Made by a program: the position numbers and the translations under genes. This document shows positions 1-12,737 of a stretch of 64,000 nt of DNA, one piece after another; positions within the stretch are counted from its first letter, which is position 1, and every line of letters begins with the position of its first letter. Source of the DNA: Chalara sp. BL73 (taxonomy: Eukaryota; Ascomycota; Leotiomycetes; Helotiales); contig CAKJVC010000107.1 of assembly GCA_918026815.1 (NCBI GenBank), positions 704,057 through 768,056 of the forward strand, in the 5' to 3' direction. A model generated the notes under the pieces. It worked only from the letters and a program-made list of their open reading frames with translations. It searched no databases and was not told the DNA's origin.

Positions 1-1013
1 AAGATAAAATATTCGCAGTCTTGAGTCTCACGGAGAGTGCGGATGAATTGAACATAATCGGCTACGAATGCCCTACAGGTACTGTATTATTTACCGTAGC
101 AGACCATTTCCGACAAAAGGGGCATTTGCTAGAGGTTCTTCATCTGGTCAGAGCAGGATGGGATCGATCCGAAACGAGCATAACTTCGTAGGCTGCGGAA
201 TAGACCACCAGCCGAGCACCAACAACTATTGCACATTACTTCAACGAAGGACAATATCGATATCGAGCATAATCAAATAGAGAGCCACAAATCATTATGG
301 GAAGGTCTAATCGTCACATCTCATTAAGAGGGCAATTTCTAGATCATGTAGTGGAATTAGGTTCCATGATAGAGCTCCCAAATATGACAGTTGGTATGCA
401 TAGCGCGTTAAGTATTCCTTAAGACCTTGAGCCAATCTTTAGGTGGGTCGAGGACGCTCAAGCACTTGCTCGAAAACACGTACCTGATCCGTACCATAAT
501 CAACAGACGATCTCTGAAGCATATTGGCGGACGCTTATTGGAGATCGAAATTTAGGAAGGCGACCGGCCCCAGCCAGTTATGGAAAACACTTCGAAGAGT
601 TTCAAGAACCACTTCGAGCTTTGGGAGACCCCAACGAAGAAGCCTATAATGTCCAGAGATATCCAGAGCTCACTCAGAAGGTTGCAGAGCAATTTTCCAC
701 CATGGAGAGCATGCAGCGATTTTTGGGAGACATAAGCACTGTCGCTAGCTTATGTGGTCAACCTTCTTATACGCGTCGTTTGGGTGTAACCAGAAGGGGC
801 TACCTCGTAGTGGTTCCCAAATTAACAGAGAAGAACGATATCATTTCCATTATATTTGGTGCTAAAACTCCTTTTGCCATACGACCCTTGTTATATCAGA
901 ATGATGGGGAACCAAAGTGCTATTAACTAGTGGGGGAATGCAACGTCCATGGTATGATGGATAGCGAGGCTCTGGAACTTGACTATGAGTCTAAAGACTA
1001 TGAAATTACATGA
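1..1013 (+). pseudogene. HET domain (heterokaryon incompatibility) protein, C-terminal remnant
   Basis: One reading frame (codons starting at multiples of 3) carries the C-terminal part of a HET protein. It opens with DKIFAVLSLTESADE, the usual HET block on 'keeping count' of disputes, continues through VLHLVRAGWDRS and TTIAHYF, and ends with SYTRRLGVTRRGYL and LVGECNVHGMMDSEAL, the conserved HET tail. In-frame stops interrupt it: TAG after ITS, TAG two codons later where a Trp is expected, another near 270, and TAA at 924-926 just before LVGEC. The last stop is TGA at 1011-1013. The longest open stretch is 423-926. Intact family members trigger cell death when unlike fungal individuals fuse; this copy cannot make a full product. 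The 5' part lies outside the window. Family assignment is firm; the number of lesions is a minimum. Confidence 0.8.
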
Positions 1014-2225
1014 TGTGTGTGATGATACAGGGAGCTTCCCCAACTCATTGGAAACATATCGGATACGCATAGGTTATATGTCACAGAGTTCGTAAGCTTC
1101 AATACTCCTGTAAATACGCTCTTGGTCCTGGTAACTTGGCCCACTTAGCTTACGGTACTTGCTTTTTCATATACGAATAGAGTACTTGGTAACTTGAGGT
1201 ATTTGATTGGATGTACGTTTTGTCAGGTATTAGCCATTGGTCTCGATGATTCCCGAGTCTCACCGGGCAATATTTCTCTCCCCAATTTTGTCTCAGTCGT
1301 ATTTATTGAGATATGAGAAGTTCCAGCCTGCATGATATTTTAAATTTTATGACATAGCATACCCTCGGTGCTTTTTCTAGTGTGATGTGAGAACCACTTC
1401 GGAAGTCAAGGCATGGATTGAGGTCACGAAAAAACCTGCCGAAAGGGTCAAGATTTATATTGTCCAGCGCGCAGTTTTGCAGGTACAGGGCGATTGCCAG
1501 AACGCTGACCCAGATATGAAACTTCCTAATGCTCAACATTCACAACGTAAGTCATCCATATCTACAGCATTGGACAGGATAATTCTGACGCAGAGTGGCA
1601 ATTTCCGGGTAATCCTGTACTCACAACTAGATGGATGAGGTTTGCGAAACTCTTAATCATGACTAGAACTCTAACACAAATCGTGGCTGTACTTAACAAT
1701 GGTGTGATGTTGCCAACCCCTGAAACACAGGCTAAAATCCACGGTCATTCGGTGCATTTGTACGTTGACAACAATATGAGAAATCTTTGATCTGTGGCCT
1801 TGTGGGGATTCGAGGACTAGTTTCGCTCGGTGCCTGATAACAGTGGACAGAACAATTGCCGGCCCGTTAGCCGAAGTATACCCGCACCCGGTCTCTCATC
1901 GGCTTCTGTAGTACCCGAAGAACACCTAGAATGAGTCGGAAAAAGATCACTTTGAGTCTAAAATCACTCATCATGAGATAAAGAGCATTCGATATAATTA
2001 CTTGACGCCTGGAATGTTGGCACGGCGCTCCGTACGCGGAGATGACAACTTTATCATGAAATCGTGAGTCGCCAGGAAGTTATGAGTCACGGGCAACGAA
2101 AGTCATGTGGCGACAATCACGAATATCACGATTCTGGGTTTCAACACGCCTTACTAGTAGGCGGATAACCCTAACCTCCGAATTCGCTCGCACACCACAC
2201 TAATGTAGTGACTCACTGAATTAAG
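1014..2225. other. Intergenic, no gene seen
   Basis: About 1.2 kb following the HET remnant. Short open frames on both strands (for example 1303-1638) show no family resemblance and no splice-linked continuation. No repeat or RNA gene is evident. Confidence 0.5.
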
Positions 2226-2232
2226 TATATAA
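2226..2232 (+). promoter_or_regulatory. TATA-like box of the 171-aa protein gene
   Basis: TATATAA lies about 120 bp before the ATG chosen at 2351, a fitting distance for a fungal core promoter with a short leader. Predicted from sequence only. Confidence 0.4.
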
Positions 2233-2350
2233 CACCAGGTTTGTCGAGTCCTCTCCTACGAGACTACACACTTCACAATTCTTGTACCACCATTACATCT
2301 ATACTCCCATGCTTCATTGCGAAAAAACTCTAACTTTACGCATCGCCAAA

Positions 2351-2866
2351 ATGATAAAACCAAACAGCTGGCAAAGCCATCAACGGCCTACTTGGGATGT
2401 GTACTCGGATTGTAGCACGTCATCAGACTCGAGTAGTCAGCCGACGATGGAAGAAATCAAAATCGAACCTCGAGACGACCAGCCATGTGACATAATGTAT
2501 ATGTCTGAGCCGGAAGATGGTTTTGAGGAAAATCATACGGTCCCAGGCTTGGGAAGCGGATTGCTGAATTGGCCACAAGAGAACTTTCAGGGCTGGCCAG
2601 AGAACGACAAATCGATGTGTTCACTAGTCAGAGATCTTAGCAGAAAAACCCATGACTTGATTACGTATCAAGCCGACATTGTCGATATATCTCGTGACTA
2701 CTTGTCGCTCACAGGGGAACTTCGTCGTGTGAGGAAGGAATTGAAGGCCGCGATGCTATTGAGGGATGCAGCGCTCATGCAAGTGACAGCTGCGAATGGA
2801 AGAATCGAAAAACGAAGATCCGCCCGCGCTCAGAGAAGGCTTCGGAGGAGCAATCTGAGGGTTTAA
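2351..2866 (+). CDS. Hypothetical coiled-coil, basic-tailed protein (171 aa)
   Basis: Single-exon gene, family not recognised. I chose ATG 2351 because of its good context (ccaaaATG). An in-frame ATG at 2309 would add 14 residues. The N-terminal half is acidic and Ser-rich and holds IKIEPRDD, which contains a psi-K-x-E sequence of the kind used for SUMO attachment. The middle holds the Trp-containing GLLNWPQENFQGW. From about residue 90 to 150 the composition (LVRDLSRKTHDL, LTGELRRVRKELKAAML) suggests an amphipathic coiled coil. The last 20 residues are Arg-rich (KRRSARAQRRLRRSN), like a nuclear localisation signal. A nuclear, dimeric regulator is a guess from composition. A TATA-like box sits upstream. 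The open frame is clean and far longer than its surroundings would give by chance. Confidence 0.6.
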   Translation: MIKPNSWQSHQRPTWDVYSDCSTSSDSSSQPTMEEIKIEPRDDQPCDIMYMSEPEDGFEENHTVPGLGSGLLNWPQENFQGWPENDKSMCSLVRDLSRKTHDLITYQADIVDISRDYLSLTGELRRVRKELKAAMLLRDAALMQVTAANGRIEKRRSARAQRRLRRSNLRV

Positions 2867-5800
2867 CATGCTCTCCCAATATAAGTCACATCGAATTCAG
2901 CAGTACTCTCCGCCCTCGTTTGTCCGCTTGTTGCCTGGTCTCTTTTACGGATTTCGAGATTACCTGCCGGAATCCCAAGTTTGAAATAGCTTAAGACAAT
3001 GTATATATTAGCCTCAAATATGGACGTTATCGGAGTTTAAGGAATACCCAAGGCATGTAGGCATCAAGATGGGATATAATTTGTTGTTCCACACATTTTT
3101 ACACATGGTTACACCTGGAGTTTTCCAGTTACTGTACCAAATACGGGAAACTATATTCAAAGTTATCTCAAGGGAAGTGTTGTGTTCAATGGCCAAATGT
3201 ATACTACCGACCAGTTCTCTTAGAAAACTATAGCCACCAAATACTCTTCAATCTCCGAGCTGATTGATTCCGTGAGTTAATTGCGGATATCAGGTCACCT
3301 TTATGAAAATCCCCGTCGAGTGATCTACAATCTCACCAAAATGGTATTTACCTGATTAAGCTGACCAGAGCATAATGAACCTATAATTATTCCAAGTATT
3401 AAATAACAGCCCTCTTCCCCAAATTGTGCTTTCTAGTTTGCAATATAATGCTGACCTCTGGCTCAAAGGTGAGGAGAAAGCTGTTCTATCCTTTGCTTTA
3501 AACTTATAAAGGAGACTTTGTAGCTTGTAATCGTTGTTCAGAATGCAAATTTATGATGACTTCCATGCTGCCGCTTCTTCATTTTTGTGCTTTCTTTCCT
3601 TTTTTCCCTTGTTCTTAGTTCTGTGAGTATTTTGTTTGCTTTTAACTTGGCACCGAAAGATAGTAACCTCATAGTGAAGTAAACTTCTGGCAGGTCATTT
3701 TTTGAACCTTAGATCTGTCGCCGGTGAGTATAATGACAGAGGATCCCCTTTTTTACTTACAAGAATGTTTGTCATACCCCTTTAAAAATCTATCCGTCAG
3801 AATTCGTAGCCAAGGTGGTTAAGCAGGTCATCAATTGCGCCAATTCAGGTCCCTTATGCAGCGTGGTTCACCTCAGAATTGCACACCCAAAGCTCAGATT
3901 AAAGCAACAATAGTTCAGGTCCAAAGACGGAAATAGGAGATTGTCATGAGAAGATCCCAATATGAGATTACTTTTATGGTAATGGATCATGGTCAGCAGC
4001 ACTAAGGCTGCAAGTAGCCTGTCTATGCACAAACTCCTAAGAGCCCAAAATTGAGGAATTGCCGATATTCGGTTGGCATATTTTGCGCCTCATTAGGAAA
4101 ACATTGGCCAGATACTCAACAAATCATTACTCAGCAGACTTCCATCCTTTGCTTTCAATTAGCTCCCGGTGAGGAACGGAAAGTTAGTATGCATGTGACT
4201 CTATAGTTGAGATTTGTCTGGGTTTGCACAATATTATAGGTTACGCGACTGACTCAGGTGACATGAGCCAGCTTAAAATTTTGCTTACAATAACAATCTG
4301 AAGGTTAAAAAGGCGTGGCATGACAGAATTTATATTGACCAACTCATTTCTCTTTCATAGGTATCAAGAGCCAACACGAAAAGTACTTTTGCCAGATGGT
4401 AGGACGTCTTTAGTCAACAACCTGGGAACATTGCCTGGATGGACAGGTGGATGGTGTGAAACATAAGGTATTTCATAGATGCTGAGGCGAAAAGGTCACA
4501 TCTTCCCTTGTGTTATGTAGAACTACCTCAGACATCACAATGCCGGGATGGACGTTGCGGTAGTGATACGCTTCGTTACCACTTGTTGACGACGGCACAG
4601 TGACAAGTGTAGAGAGAATAACAATATATTAGGACACATGAAATCCTTGTTCTTTGATTGGCCGCAATGGATCCCCTAGCCATCCTTGCCAATACTGTGC
4701 AAGAAAGCAGTCAAGGTCTACAGAAACAAAGGCAGCATTAGCAACTTTTTCTCATTCCCGTATTCATAAAAAGGTTTAAAACTTCAGAAGTCGGGTTGTA
4801 AACTGAACCTAAGGGAAGGACGTGAGCTTTGAGTACGCTATCTGTGAAAAAGTGCTTGCAGTTCCAAATTCCAAGTGAATGGTATGTGGTAAATCGAGAG
4901 TTGCAGGCACGTCAGATTGACGCAGGCATATTTTGCTTGAAGGAATCCAGTTTGCCATATCCAACCCGAGTTTGCTCTGAACAATACAAGGTAACTGTGA
5001 CCATCACTATTCTCATCTGAGATGCAAGCCTCATCACCTGATTGATACTCAATGGCGGTGAAGAACTCTGATCTCCCAGCTCTGAGGTTCTAAAGAGGCT
5101 CCTCTCGGCGCTGCTTGGAGGAGGAGGGAAGCTCCATTTCGAGCTTTTCACAAACTATTGTCGCACTCCAATCATGATATTTGCCGGAACAAAACTTTCG
5201 TTGTGTGCATAGCTGGTAATACTGTTTCCAGGAATCCAGTCACAGGAATGAGAAGTATTCCAGATGACGAGCAGGCCATGCAGGTACAGTTTATAAGAAA
5301 TGATGATGGGGCAGACCCGCTTAGTGGATGTTATCGTGGGGAGATGGGTAATCGGCGAGATAGGGCCAAGGATATTTTCATTGGCCCGCATTACCCCAAA
5401 TGTACTGTATCTGTTTCTTTGGGATTACCCACTTGAGCCATCTCGATTCCCGGGCTTTCCGTCAAAATTTCCGACAGGTAGGATAAAGAAGCTTAAATTG
5501 ACGTCGTCAAAACCAAGCCTGCATACTGCAGTTTAAGGTTCCTGACGCCAGGAACCAGCAAACCAGAGCAGTTGCCCACCTTTGTCTGTCCTGTCGGCTT
5601 CGGATCAATCAGGCTATTGTGACATGGAGTCTTGTAGCCCGAGGCCTTGAAGAAATCGCATCCTGTTGCTGTCCATGGACCACCTACGACGAAAGAGTCC
5701 CATGCTGATTGACGCCAATGCAAATGATGAACGCATGCAATAAATTAGAGGGATGCGGTCTGTCGTAAATTCTTTTTAGCTTCAAAAGGAATAAAGCAAC

Positions 5801-6794
5801 GTGCTGCATAATGCAGTTATCTCGAAGGAGTCAGACTGCTGGTGTCGTTTGGTAATTGCAGGTGATCGATTATGAAGTTACCACCACCCTGGCTCTCGGA
5901 TTCCGCCACAAGGTTAACAGCTGTAAGACCACAATGCTTCCAAATCTTTAAACACAAACATTCATCATGATGAAAAGGAAAATTGCACCAAATTCCTTGT
6001 TTGACACAGACAGCCTGGGGCTTGAAATTTGGCGTTAAAGTCATGACAGCGCACTCGCGACCTGAAGGACTGCATAAATGTGCCAGTTCCCATAGAAGTT
6101 TAGACATGTTGAATGGTGCGAGCAAATGGTCCTGGATCTTTGTTTGAGTCCTTGACCACCAGTTCCAGATTCTTCATGTAATCTAATCAGATCTACTCAA
6201 GCGGAGGTTTGTGCTTGACCTTGTCTTGGCATCTAGGCGAGCATCTCTTCCGATGTTGACGCATTAGCACGTTCTCCCAAGCGGAAGGTGCAGATTGTGA
6301 GCATTGCATTATTTGGAACAATTAAATGATACTCCGTCATGCTAAATGATATCTTGAGTAACAGAACCCAATCCAAAATACTATTGAGTGAATCAATGCA
6401 TCGATTGTTGCCTGAGGCCTCCACGCTTCCTCTAGTGGCCACACCTTGCCCAAAACTGCTTAGCGGATCTCCAAAATCCTCTCTCCATCTCGACTTTGGG
6501 CATTTCAATTCCAGCTGCTCTATTGAGACTCAACAGTGCGATAACATCACCACGTGTTGAACACAGTCAGCCGGGATCTGCGTTCAGTTCTTAATATTAC
6601 TGGTGGTATAGGTGCCATATTAATTATTGAGGCGAACGCTCATCGAGTGACGGTCAGAAATCTGTCGTTCGATTTCGAAATCGGCTCATTCCCAACCCCC
6701 GCCGACCCACCTCATTGTGGTCGACGACCACCAACCCTTTACTCGACATCAATCACTACAATCATCTCAGTGCGCGCATGTAAACTCATATATC
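2867..6794. other. Long gene-poor stretch
   Basis: Nearly 4 kb, AT-rich in the first half (2.9-5.0 kb), with only scattered short open frames on both strands. None joins a neighbour across plausible splice sites into a recognisable protein. Minus-strand frames at 5493-5723 and 5817-6125 are somewhat Cys-rich but could not be assembled into a gene. The last few hundred bases (from about 6540) should include the leader and promoter of the demethylase gene. Confidence 0.5.
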
Positions 6795-9700
6795 ATGTCA
6801 ATAGCTACGACGGCCGTACCGGCCCAGGAGACGGATAGCCATCTCCACTCTCCTCCGGACTCTAACAAGGAGTCGCCTTCACACAAGCATGATGCCTCCG
6901 ACTCAGAACTCTCAGATATTGAAGATCCAGAGGAGGACATTGGGGTCATCCAGCCAGAGGAATATGCTGATGAAGGTCGAGTCCCGGTCTTTAAGCCGAC
7001 CATGGCGCAATTCAAGTCTTTCACCCGCTACGTGCGTCCTCTATCCTAAACTGAAGCTATGCTTAACAGAACTAACAACAAACTAGATGGAAGGAGTCAA
7101 TCCTTATGGTATGAAATCTGGTATCGTGAAAGTCATTCCACCTGCCGAATGGAAGGATTCGCTCCCACGACTCGATGAGGCCATTAAAACAATAAAAGTT
7201 AAGGAACCGATCAAGCAAGATATTATGGGTACGAACGGCACATACAGACAGGCAAATATCCTGCATCAAAGGTCGTATAACCTTCCTCAATGGCGTCAAT
7301 TGTGTGAGCAAAGCGAGCATCAGCCACCAGCTAAGAGAGGAGAGCGTCGGTTAAATCAGGATAAGCTATCAGTGCCTCGCCCTCCTAGCAAACCAAAAGG
7401 CACTCCTACCCCAGCTTCAGGAAGCAAGAGAAAGCCTGGCCGTCCCTTCAAGAACAAATCGAAATCCACAGAAGCCATCATGGAAGGATCTGCCACCCCC
7501 GACCGTCTACCAACACCAGTCTCGCCTTCATTAAAAGCCGAGGATGACTACGAATCCATTAAACAGGAAGTGGAGGAGGATGACATCGCATTCAAAGGTA
7601 GAATGGGTGGGAGACAGCCAAAGGCAATTTCGGTTTCGTCTCGAAGAAAGTACAATCGCCGTGAGGCTTCGACAAAGATTGACGAGGCTGCCTTCAAGGA
7701 TTTCAAATATGAGCTCGGGGAAGAATTTCCTCCAGAGCGCTGCGAAGATCTGGAGCGAGCATATTGGAGGACACTTACTTATGCTCCTCCTCTGTATGGT
7801 GCTGATATGCCTGGGTCACTTTTCACCGATAGCACAACCAGCTGGAATTTAGGGAAACTAGATAATATTCTTGATGCTATGGGAAGCAAGATTCCCGGCG
7901 TTAACACAGCATATTTATATCTAGGCATGTGGAAGGCTACATTCGCGTGGCATCTAGAAGATGTTGATCTCTACAGCATCAATTATCTCCACTTTGGAGC
8001 TCCCAAGCAATGGTATAGTATCTCTCAAGGAGATGCTCGCCGATTTGAAGCGGCTATGAAGAGCATTTGGCCAACAGACGCGAAAGCTTGCGATCAGTTT
8101 CTTCGCCACAAGACTTTTCTCATCTCACCATCTCACCTCCTACAAAACTTCAATATCAAGGTGAACAAAATTGTTTGCTACCCTGGCGAGTTTGTTATCA
8201 CATTCCCATATGGTTATCATTCTGGTTACAACCTGGGCTATAACTGTGCGGAAGCTGTCAACTTCGGCATGGAGTCATGGCTTGAATATGGACGCGTCGC
8301 CAAGAAATGTGATTGCGACCAAGCCCAGGACAGCGTCTGGATAGATGTCAGAGAACTTGAACGCAAACTACGAGGAGAAGAAACTGAATATGAGATCGAG
8401 ACTGACGACGACGAAGAAGAAGATGATGAGGAAGATATCAACGCACCAACAGACCTTCCTACGCCACCCGACAGCAATGGGGATGTCAAAGTAAAGGCAC
8501 CAAAGAAGAAGCGCAAGCGCACGGTCAAAGACAAAGGTGACCAAGTTAATCTCAAGAGAGTTCGTTTGCGCCTTAAGGCCCCAGCCAAGGAACCATGCAT
8601 ACTCTGCCCCAACGACATTCCTAATGAGCCCCTACTACCAACCGAAGACGGACAACAGGTGCACCGTATGTGTGCCCTCTATATTCCAGAGACCTCGATT
8701 GAATCCGGAGAAAAGGAGGTCGTTAGGGACGTCAAATACATTGCCAAGGCCCGCATGGATCTGAAGTGCAATTATTGCCGTTCCAAGAAGGGTGCTTGTT
8801 TCCAATGCTCTCAAAAGAAATGCATCAGGGCCTATCACGCTACGTGCGCCGCAGCAGCAGGTGTCTTTGTTGAGACAGGTGATATTTCAGTGTTTGGCGA
8901 AGACGGAACAGAATACAAGGACCTGGGCATCGAGTTCAGTTGTCGGTTTCACCGCACCAAACGAGACAAAGCTTTGCTTGCCAACGATCTGTCAGAGCAT
9001 GAGCGCACTCGCAAGTTTGGCTTCGCTCTTGAAATTGGTGATACCTGTCAGTTGCAGTATTATAGAGCAGATATATTCGCTGGTACAGTAGTCGACAATC
9101 GCAAGAGCGAAGAGACACTTCTCGTCAGCATTCTACCCAGAGGGTGAGTTAAGATTCATGGAGTAAGATAATATGTTATAATTCATTCACTGACAACTTA
9201 TAGGGAGCAAATCGAGATCGAATACAAATGGCTCCTTATCCCAAGCCCTGCAGATTACAAACTCACGCCGCCCTCAGCTAATGCCATACCTTTACCAAAA
9301 TCTTTTAAGGCCAAGGAGTCACTCAACACAAGCAAGCGACAAGCTGATGATCTGCCTCGAGCGGATGATGCCTTTATCGAAGGTTGCACCTGGGCTGAAT
9401 TCAATCACGAGAAAATTCCTCGCAATCCTAATCAAGTTAAGGTTGACATTACAAAAGAAAACCAGATATGGTATTATCTTGGTAAAACTTCCACGGAGGC
9501 AAGGGCTCAGTTTACCGAAGATCCAGCAAGACCGAGACATAACCCTAGGGGTCACTTCTTGGACACAATTCCAAAGCCAGTAGTTACTGCTCCACGCCAA
9601 TCGTATGCAGCAAGCTATCCATCCAACATCAATCAGAACGCACTGAACGCTTCGAGAGGTAGTCGGCCATCACAGCCATCCATGGCGAACAAGAAGGATG

Positions 9701-11163
9701 AGAAGCCATATGTATATAAACCTCGCATTCCCCAAAGCGGCGACACATATCGCGTTGATCCACAAGCTTACCGTATCCAGCAAAACTTCTTGCAGGCCTC
9801 AGCTCCAAACACAGCGACAAGTTTACCCTTTGGTACAGATCCGAGATATGGTCGGCCAAATGCTACCGGCCAGACTGCGGGTCATACACCTCCTGCTTCA
9901 GGCACTCGACCGTCTCCAACTACTGCATATTCGAATTATCCAAACTATTCGATCCCTTCGGCCACACCTCAAGCGCCGAGGCCTCAGCAGCAGCAGTCTA
10001 CGCAGCCAGTGCAACCGTCCACAGCAGATTTGCAACGAGCTCAACACCAGCCATCACAGTCCAGCAATCTATCTCTTAGAGCACCGCTTGCTCCTCCTGC
10101 ACCATATCGACCAAATCAAGCGCCTCCAACTGCACAGGCTCCTCGGCAAAATCCATTTAAGGCGACAACCAGAGTAAATCCGTTCGCAAAATATGCATAT
10201 TTACAAAAAGAGCACAATAGATCGCCTCAGGAGTATAAGAGTCCTTACAGGCCTGGCCATGGCTTTATGAATGGTTACCAAGGCGACCTTCAGAAATATT
10301 TGCAACAGAGCATGTTCAATGATCGACGACCGTCAGTGAACACTTTGCCCCCATCAATAACATCATATGGCTCGGGTGGCAACAAATATCCAAGCAGTCA
10401 TACCTCTTCTCAAGGCTATCCATCGTCATCTCCACCCGACTATGGATCGCAGATGTCTTCGAATGTTCATCAACAAACAGGACTCCAACCTCAACAGATC
10501 ACTAAGCCTATAAATCAACAAGCTTGGGAGAAAAAGGATAGCCCACAACTACATCCTGCCATCAGGCAGGAGTACAATGCAAATTCCGTATATAACAATC
10601 ACTCCCAGCCACAGATTTCACCTTCCTTGCAGTTCTCCGCGCCGGAGCCGTACTCTCCTCATCCCCAGCCACAGTATGGAGGGCAGCATTCGCAACTCAT
10701 TCATCAATCTCCACAATACTCGCCACTTACTCCACAGGCTGCGCAATTCTACCCGCCATATCAACCTCAAGGTCATGCATATAGCAATCAATCTGGTGAT
10801 CATACATCGGTCTTGGCACCTCCCGTACAGTATCACCAACATCAGATCCCTCAGCACAATGCATATCAGGATCCTAGACCTGTTTACACTCATCAGTCTT
10901 ACTTCCAAAAGGCATCTTCTCAATCTATACATCCTGAAGCCTCTCAACAGCCTCATGCGCCAACACAGTCGGCTCCACAAGGGCAGATGAATGGCTGTGA
11001 CCAATCCTATGATCAGTCACATCCGCCTACCCATCAGTCCCCAGTACAGGCCCAACCTTCTGATGCTCGTGATTATCCCGATGTGCCAGCCGACTCTACT
11101 GGTCTAGTTGAGAGGATGATGGCCAATTTAAGAAAGGTATCCTCCGTTCCCGGCGCGGCTTGA
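6795..11163 (+). CDS. JmjN/JmjC histone lysine demethylase, KDM4/JHDM3 type (1417 aa)
   Basis: Three exons: 6795-7031, 7087-9143, 9204-11163. Both introns (55 and 60 bp) have GT...AG ends, and the first splits the JmjN domain (VPVFKPTMAQFKSFTRY joined to MEGVNPYGMKSGIVKVIPP). The JmjC domain (about residues 310-480) matches KDM4 closely: WHLEDVDLYSINYLHFG supplies Fe(II) ligands His368 and Glu370, and FPYGYHSGYN supplies His457. An AT-hook-like KRKPGRP lies near residue 195, and an acidic run near 520. A Cys/His-rich extended PHD finger follows (from CILCPND, about 583, to CSQKKCIRAYHATC), then a Tudor-like stretch (QIEIEYKWLLIPSP). The last 330 residues are Gln/Pro/Ser/Tyr-rich and probably disordered. 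KDM4 enzymes remove methyl groups from H3K9 and H3K36 in an Fe(II)- and 2-oxoglutarate-dependent reaction. This looks like the counterpart of yeast Rph1 and Aspergillus KdmA. ATG 6795 precedes the whole JmjN domain. Confidence 0.93.
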
Positions 11164-12607
11164 ATATGGCTATTTCCTTTGAGTACAATGCAGATGAATA
11201 AGTGGATAATGATGAGAAGAGATGACGAATTTTATTGGCGGGGACTGTCGTGGCACGACATGATTGTAACAACAGGCGTTCAGGCTAACATTGGAGAGGA
11301 GTGGCAGTCCAGGATTTTCTGGTGGCATTTGTGTTTGCTTTCTTCTTCAAGCTGTGGCTTATCTCCCAGCCTACTTTCTATTGTTTTTTTGGTGGCAGAC
11401 GGACGGAAATTTGCGGTGATTTTTTCCTTTTTCGCGTGGCCATTATCAGGGTTGTACAAAGACAAGATGGCACAGCGACTATGTGTATAGATCGATGGTA
11501 CAGCATCGATGCCTCCGTCGGCACGACCATAGGCCAATGAATTGTACATTAATCACAGACTATTCCTAGGCGTCAAAGGTCATGACACATAGTGAACATG
11601 TGCATAGTGGTTATCGCGTATGCTCATTTCGTTCTTGTGAGATAGTGCATATGGTGCTGTGGTCCCATATTTTATCACTTCTCACTATTTCCTTTCCAAT
11701 AATGTTTTGGGGTTCTGACTCCGCCACCCATCCAAGCATTGCTTTTTACAACTACGTCATCTGGCTCTCACATTTTCAAATGGCGTCGTCACATTTGCAC
11801 CACCAAGCGAAGTTTATGATTGTACCTGAGCCAGTCCTCTCTTACACCATAGGCCAAGGGATATCAAAGGCTCCTGTGTGAGGCGTTTAGTGTCGACGCA
11901 GGCAGAAATCCGAAGTCTTGTCCCTTGTTTGCAGCATCACTTGCTCCTTAGCCATGCTTTTGGAGTACGCAACTCTCAAGGCGTCACTTTCACCGTACAC
12001 TATATCATCTCTATGACAAAGGTACTGACTCAGGAATTCTTGGACGCGGGGTCGGATTGTTTGTCTGACCTCGGCGGGGTACTCTTGAGTTGAGGAGCTA
12101 CCCCGCGTTTGTGTCTCCCTGATGCTCCCAACTACTTTAAATGATCTTCCATAATATCAAATCGTCAAATCCAACTGGCTAGGAACTGCGGAACTGTTCC
12201 TCGAAGTAAACAACAATGTTTCCGTATTGTACAGATGGGGTACTACACCCGTGGATGGGAATATCCGAAGGTGTGAAATGAGTAGGGTAGGTACTCAGAG
12301 ATATTCCTTGGTCATGGATTCCCTGTATTAGAGGCAGGGTTTCACGAAGTGATTCAACTTGAGGGGAATTAATTGATTAATCAGATTTCTCAAGGAAAGT
12401 AATGTCTTACAACATCATGCATGCAGTAGCCATAGGTTTCAGCAGGCTGCAGGCCATATCCTTTTAATCAGGAAAATCACGGGTCAAGGGTAGAGCTAGA
12501 TATACGGCTGCATCCTCCCACTTCGAGCTTGCTGTACAAATCACTACGCCTCATGCAGTGATAGCTCAAGTCCCGCTGCGTGTGGAATAGTGGGGCGTAA
12601 GCTTTGT
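11164..12607. other. Intergenic, no gene seen
   Basis: The 3' region of the demethylase and upstream region of the GMC oxidase gene. Open frames up to about 100 codons occur (11179-11490, 11582-11881), but they lack family resemblance or codon regularity. Confidence 0.5.
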
Positions 12608-12615
12608 TATATATA
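12608..12615 (+). promoter_or_regulatory. TATA-like element of the GMC oxidase gene
   Basis: TATATATA ends about 120 bp before the ATG at 12738. Predicted from motif and distance only. Confidence 0.35.
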
Positions 12616-12737
12616 CTCAAGCTTTGTCTACAAATCTGTATCTTCGTGTCTCTATTAATATCACACATTCCTACATACGCTCGGTTGTGTCCGAGGGCAG
12701 ACCTTCGTACTCTCATCAGTTGATTAAGTTTGTCACA

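Noticed and set aside
3799..3850. AGCCAAGGTGGTTAAGCAGG resembles the D-arm of a tRNA
   Set aside because: No acceptor stem, anticodon arm or T-arm consensus follows; chance match.
5493..6125. Two minus-strand frames with several Cys and Trp residues, like a small secreted protein
   Set aside because: No signal peptide, no splice pair joins them in frame, and no family pattern was recognised; left as non-coding.
8238..8618. 126-codon minus-strand frame with a Ser run
   Set aside because: Antisense shadow of the acidic run in the demethylase exon.
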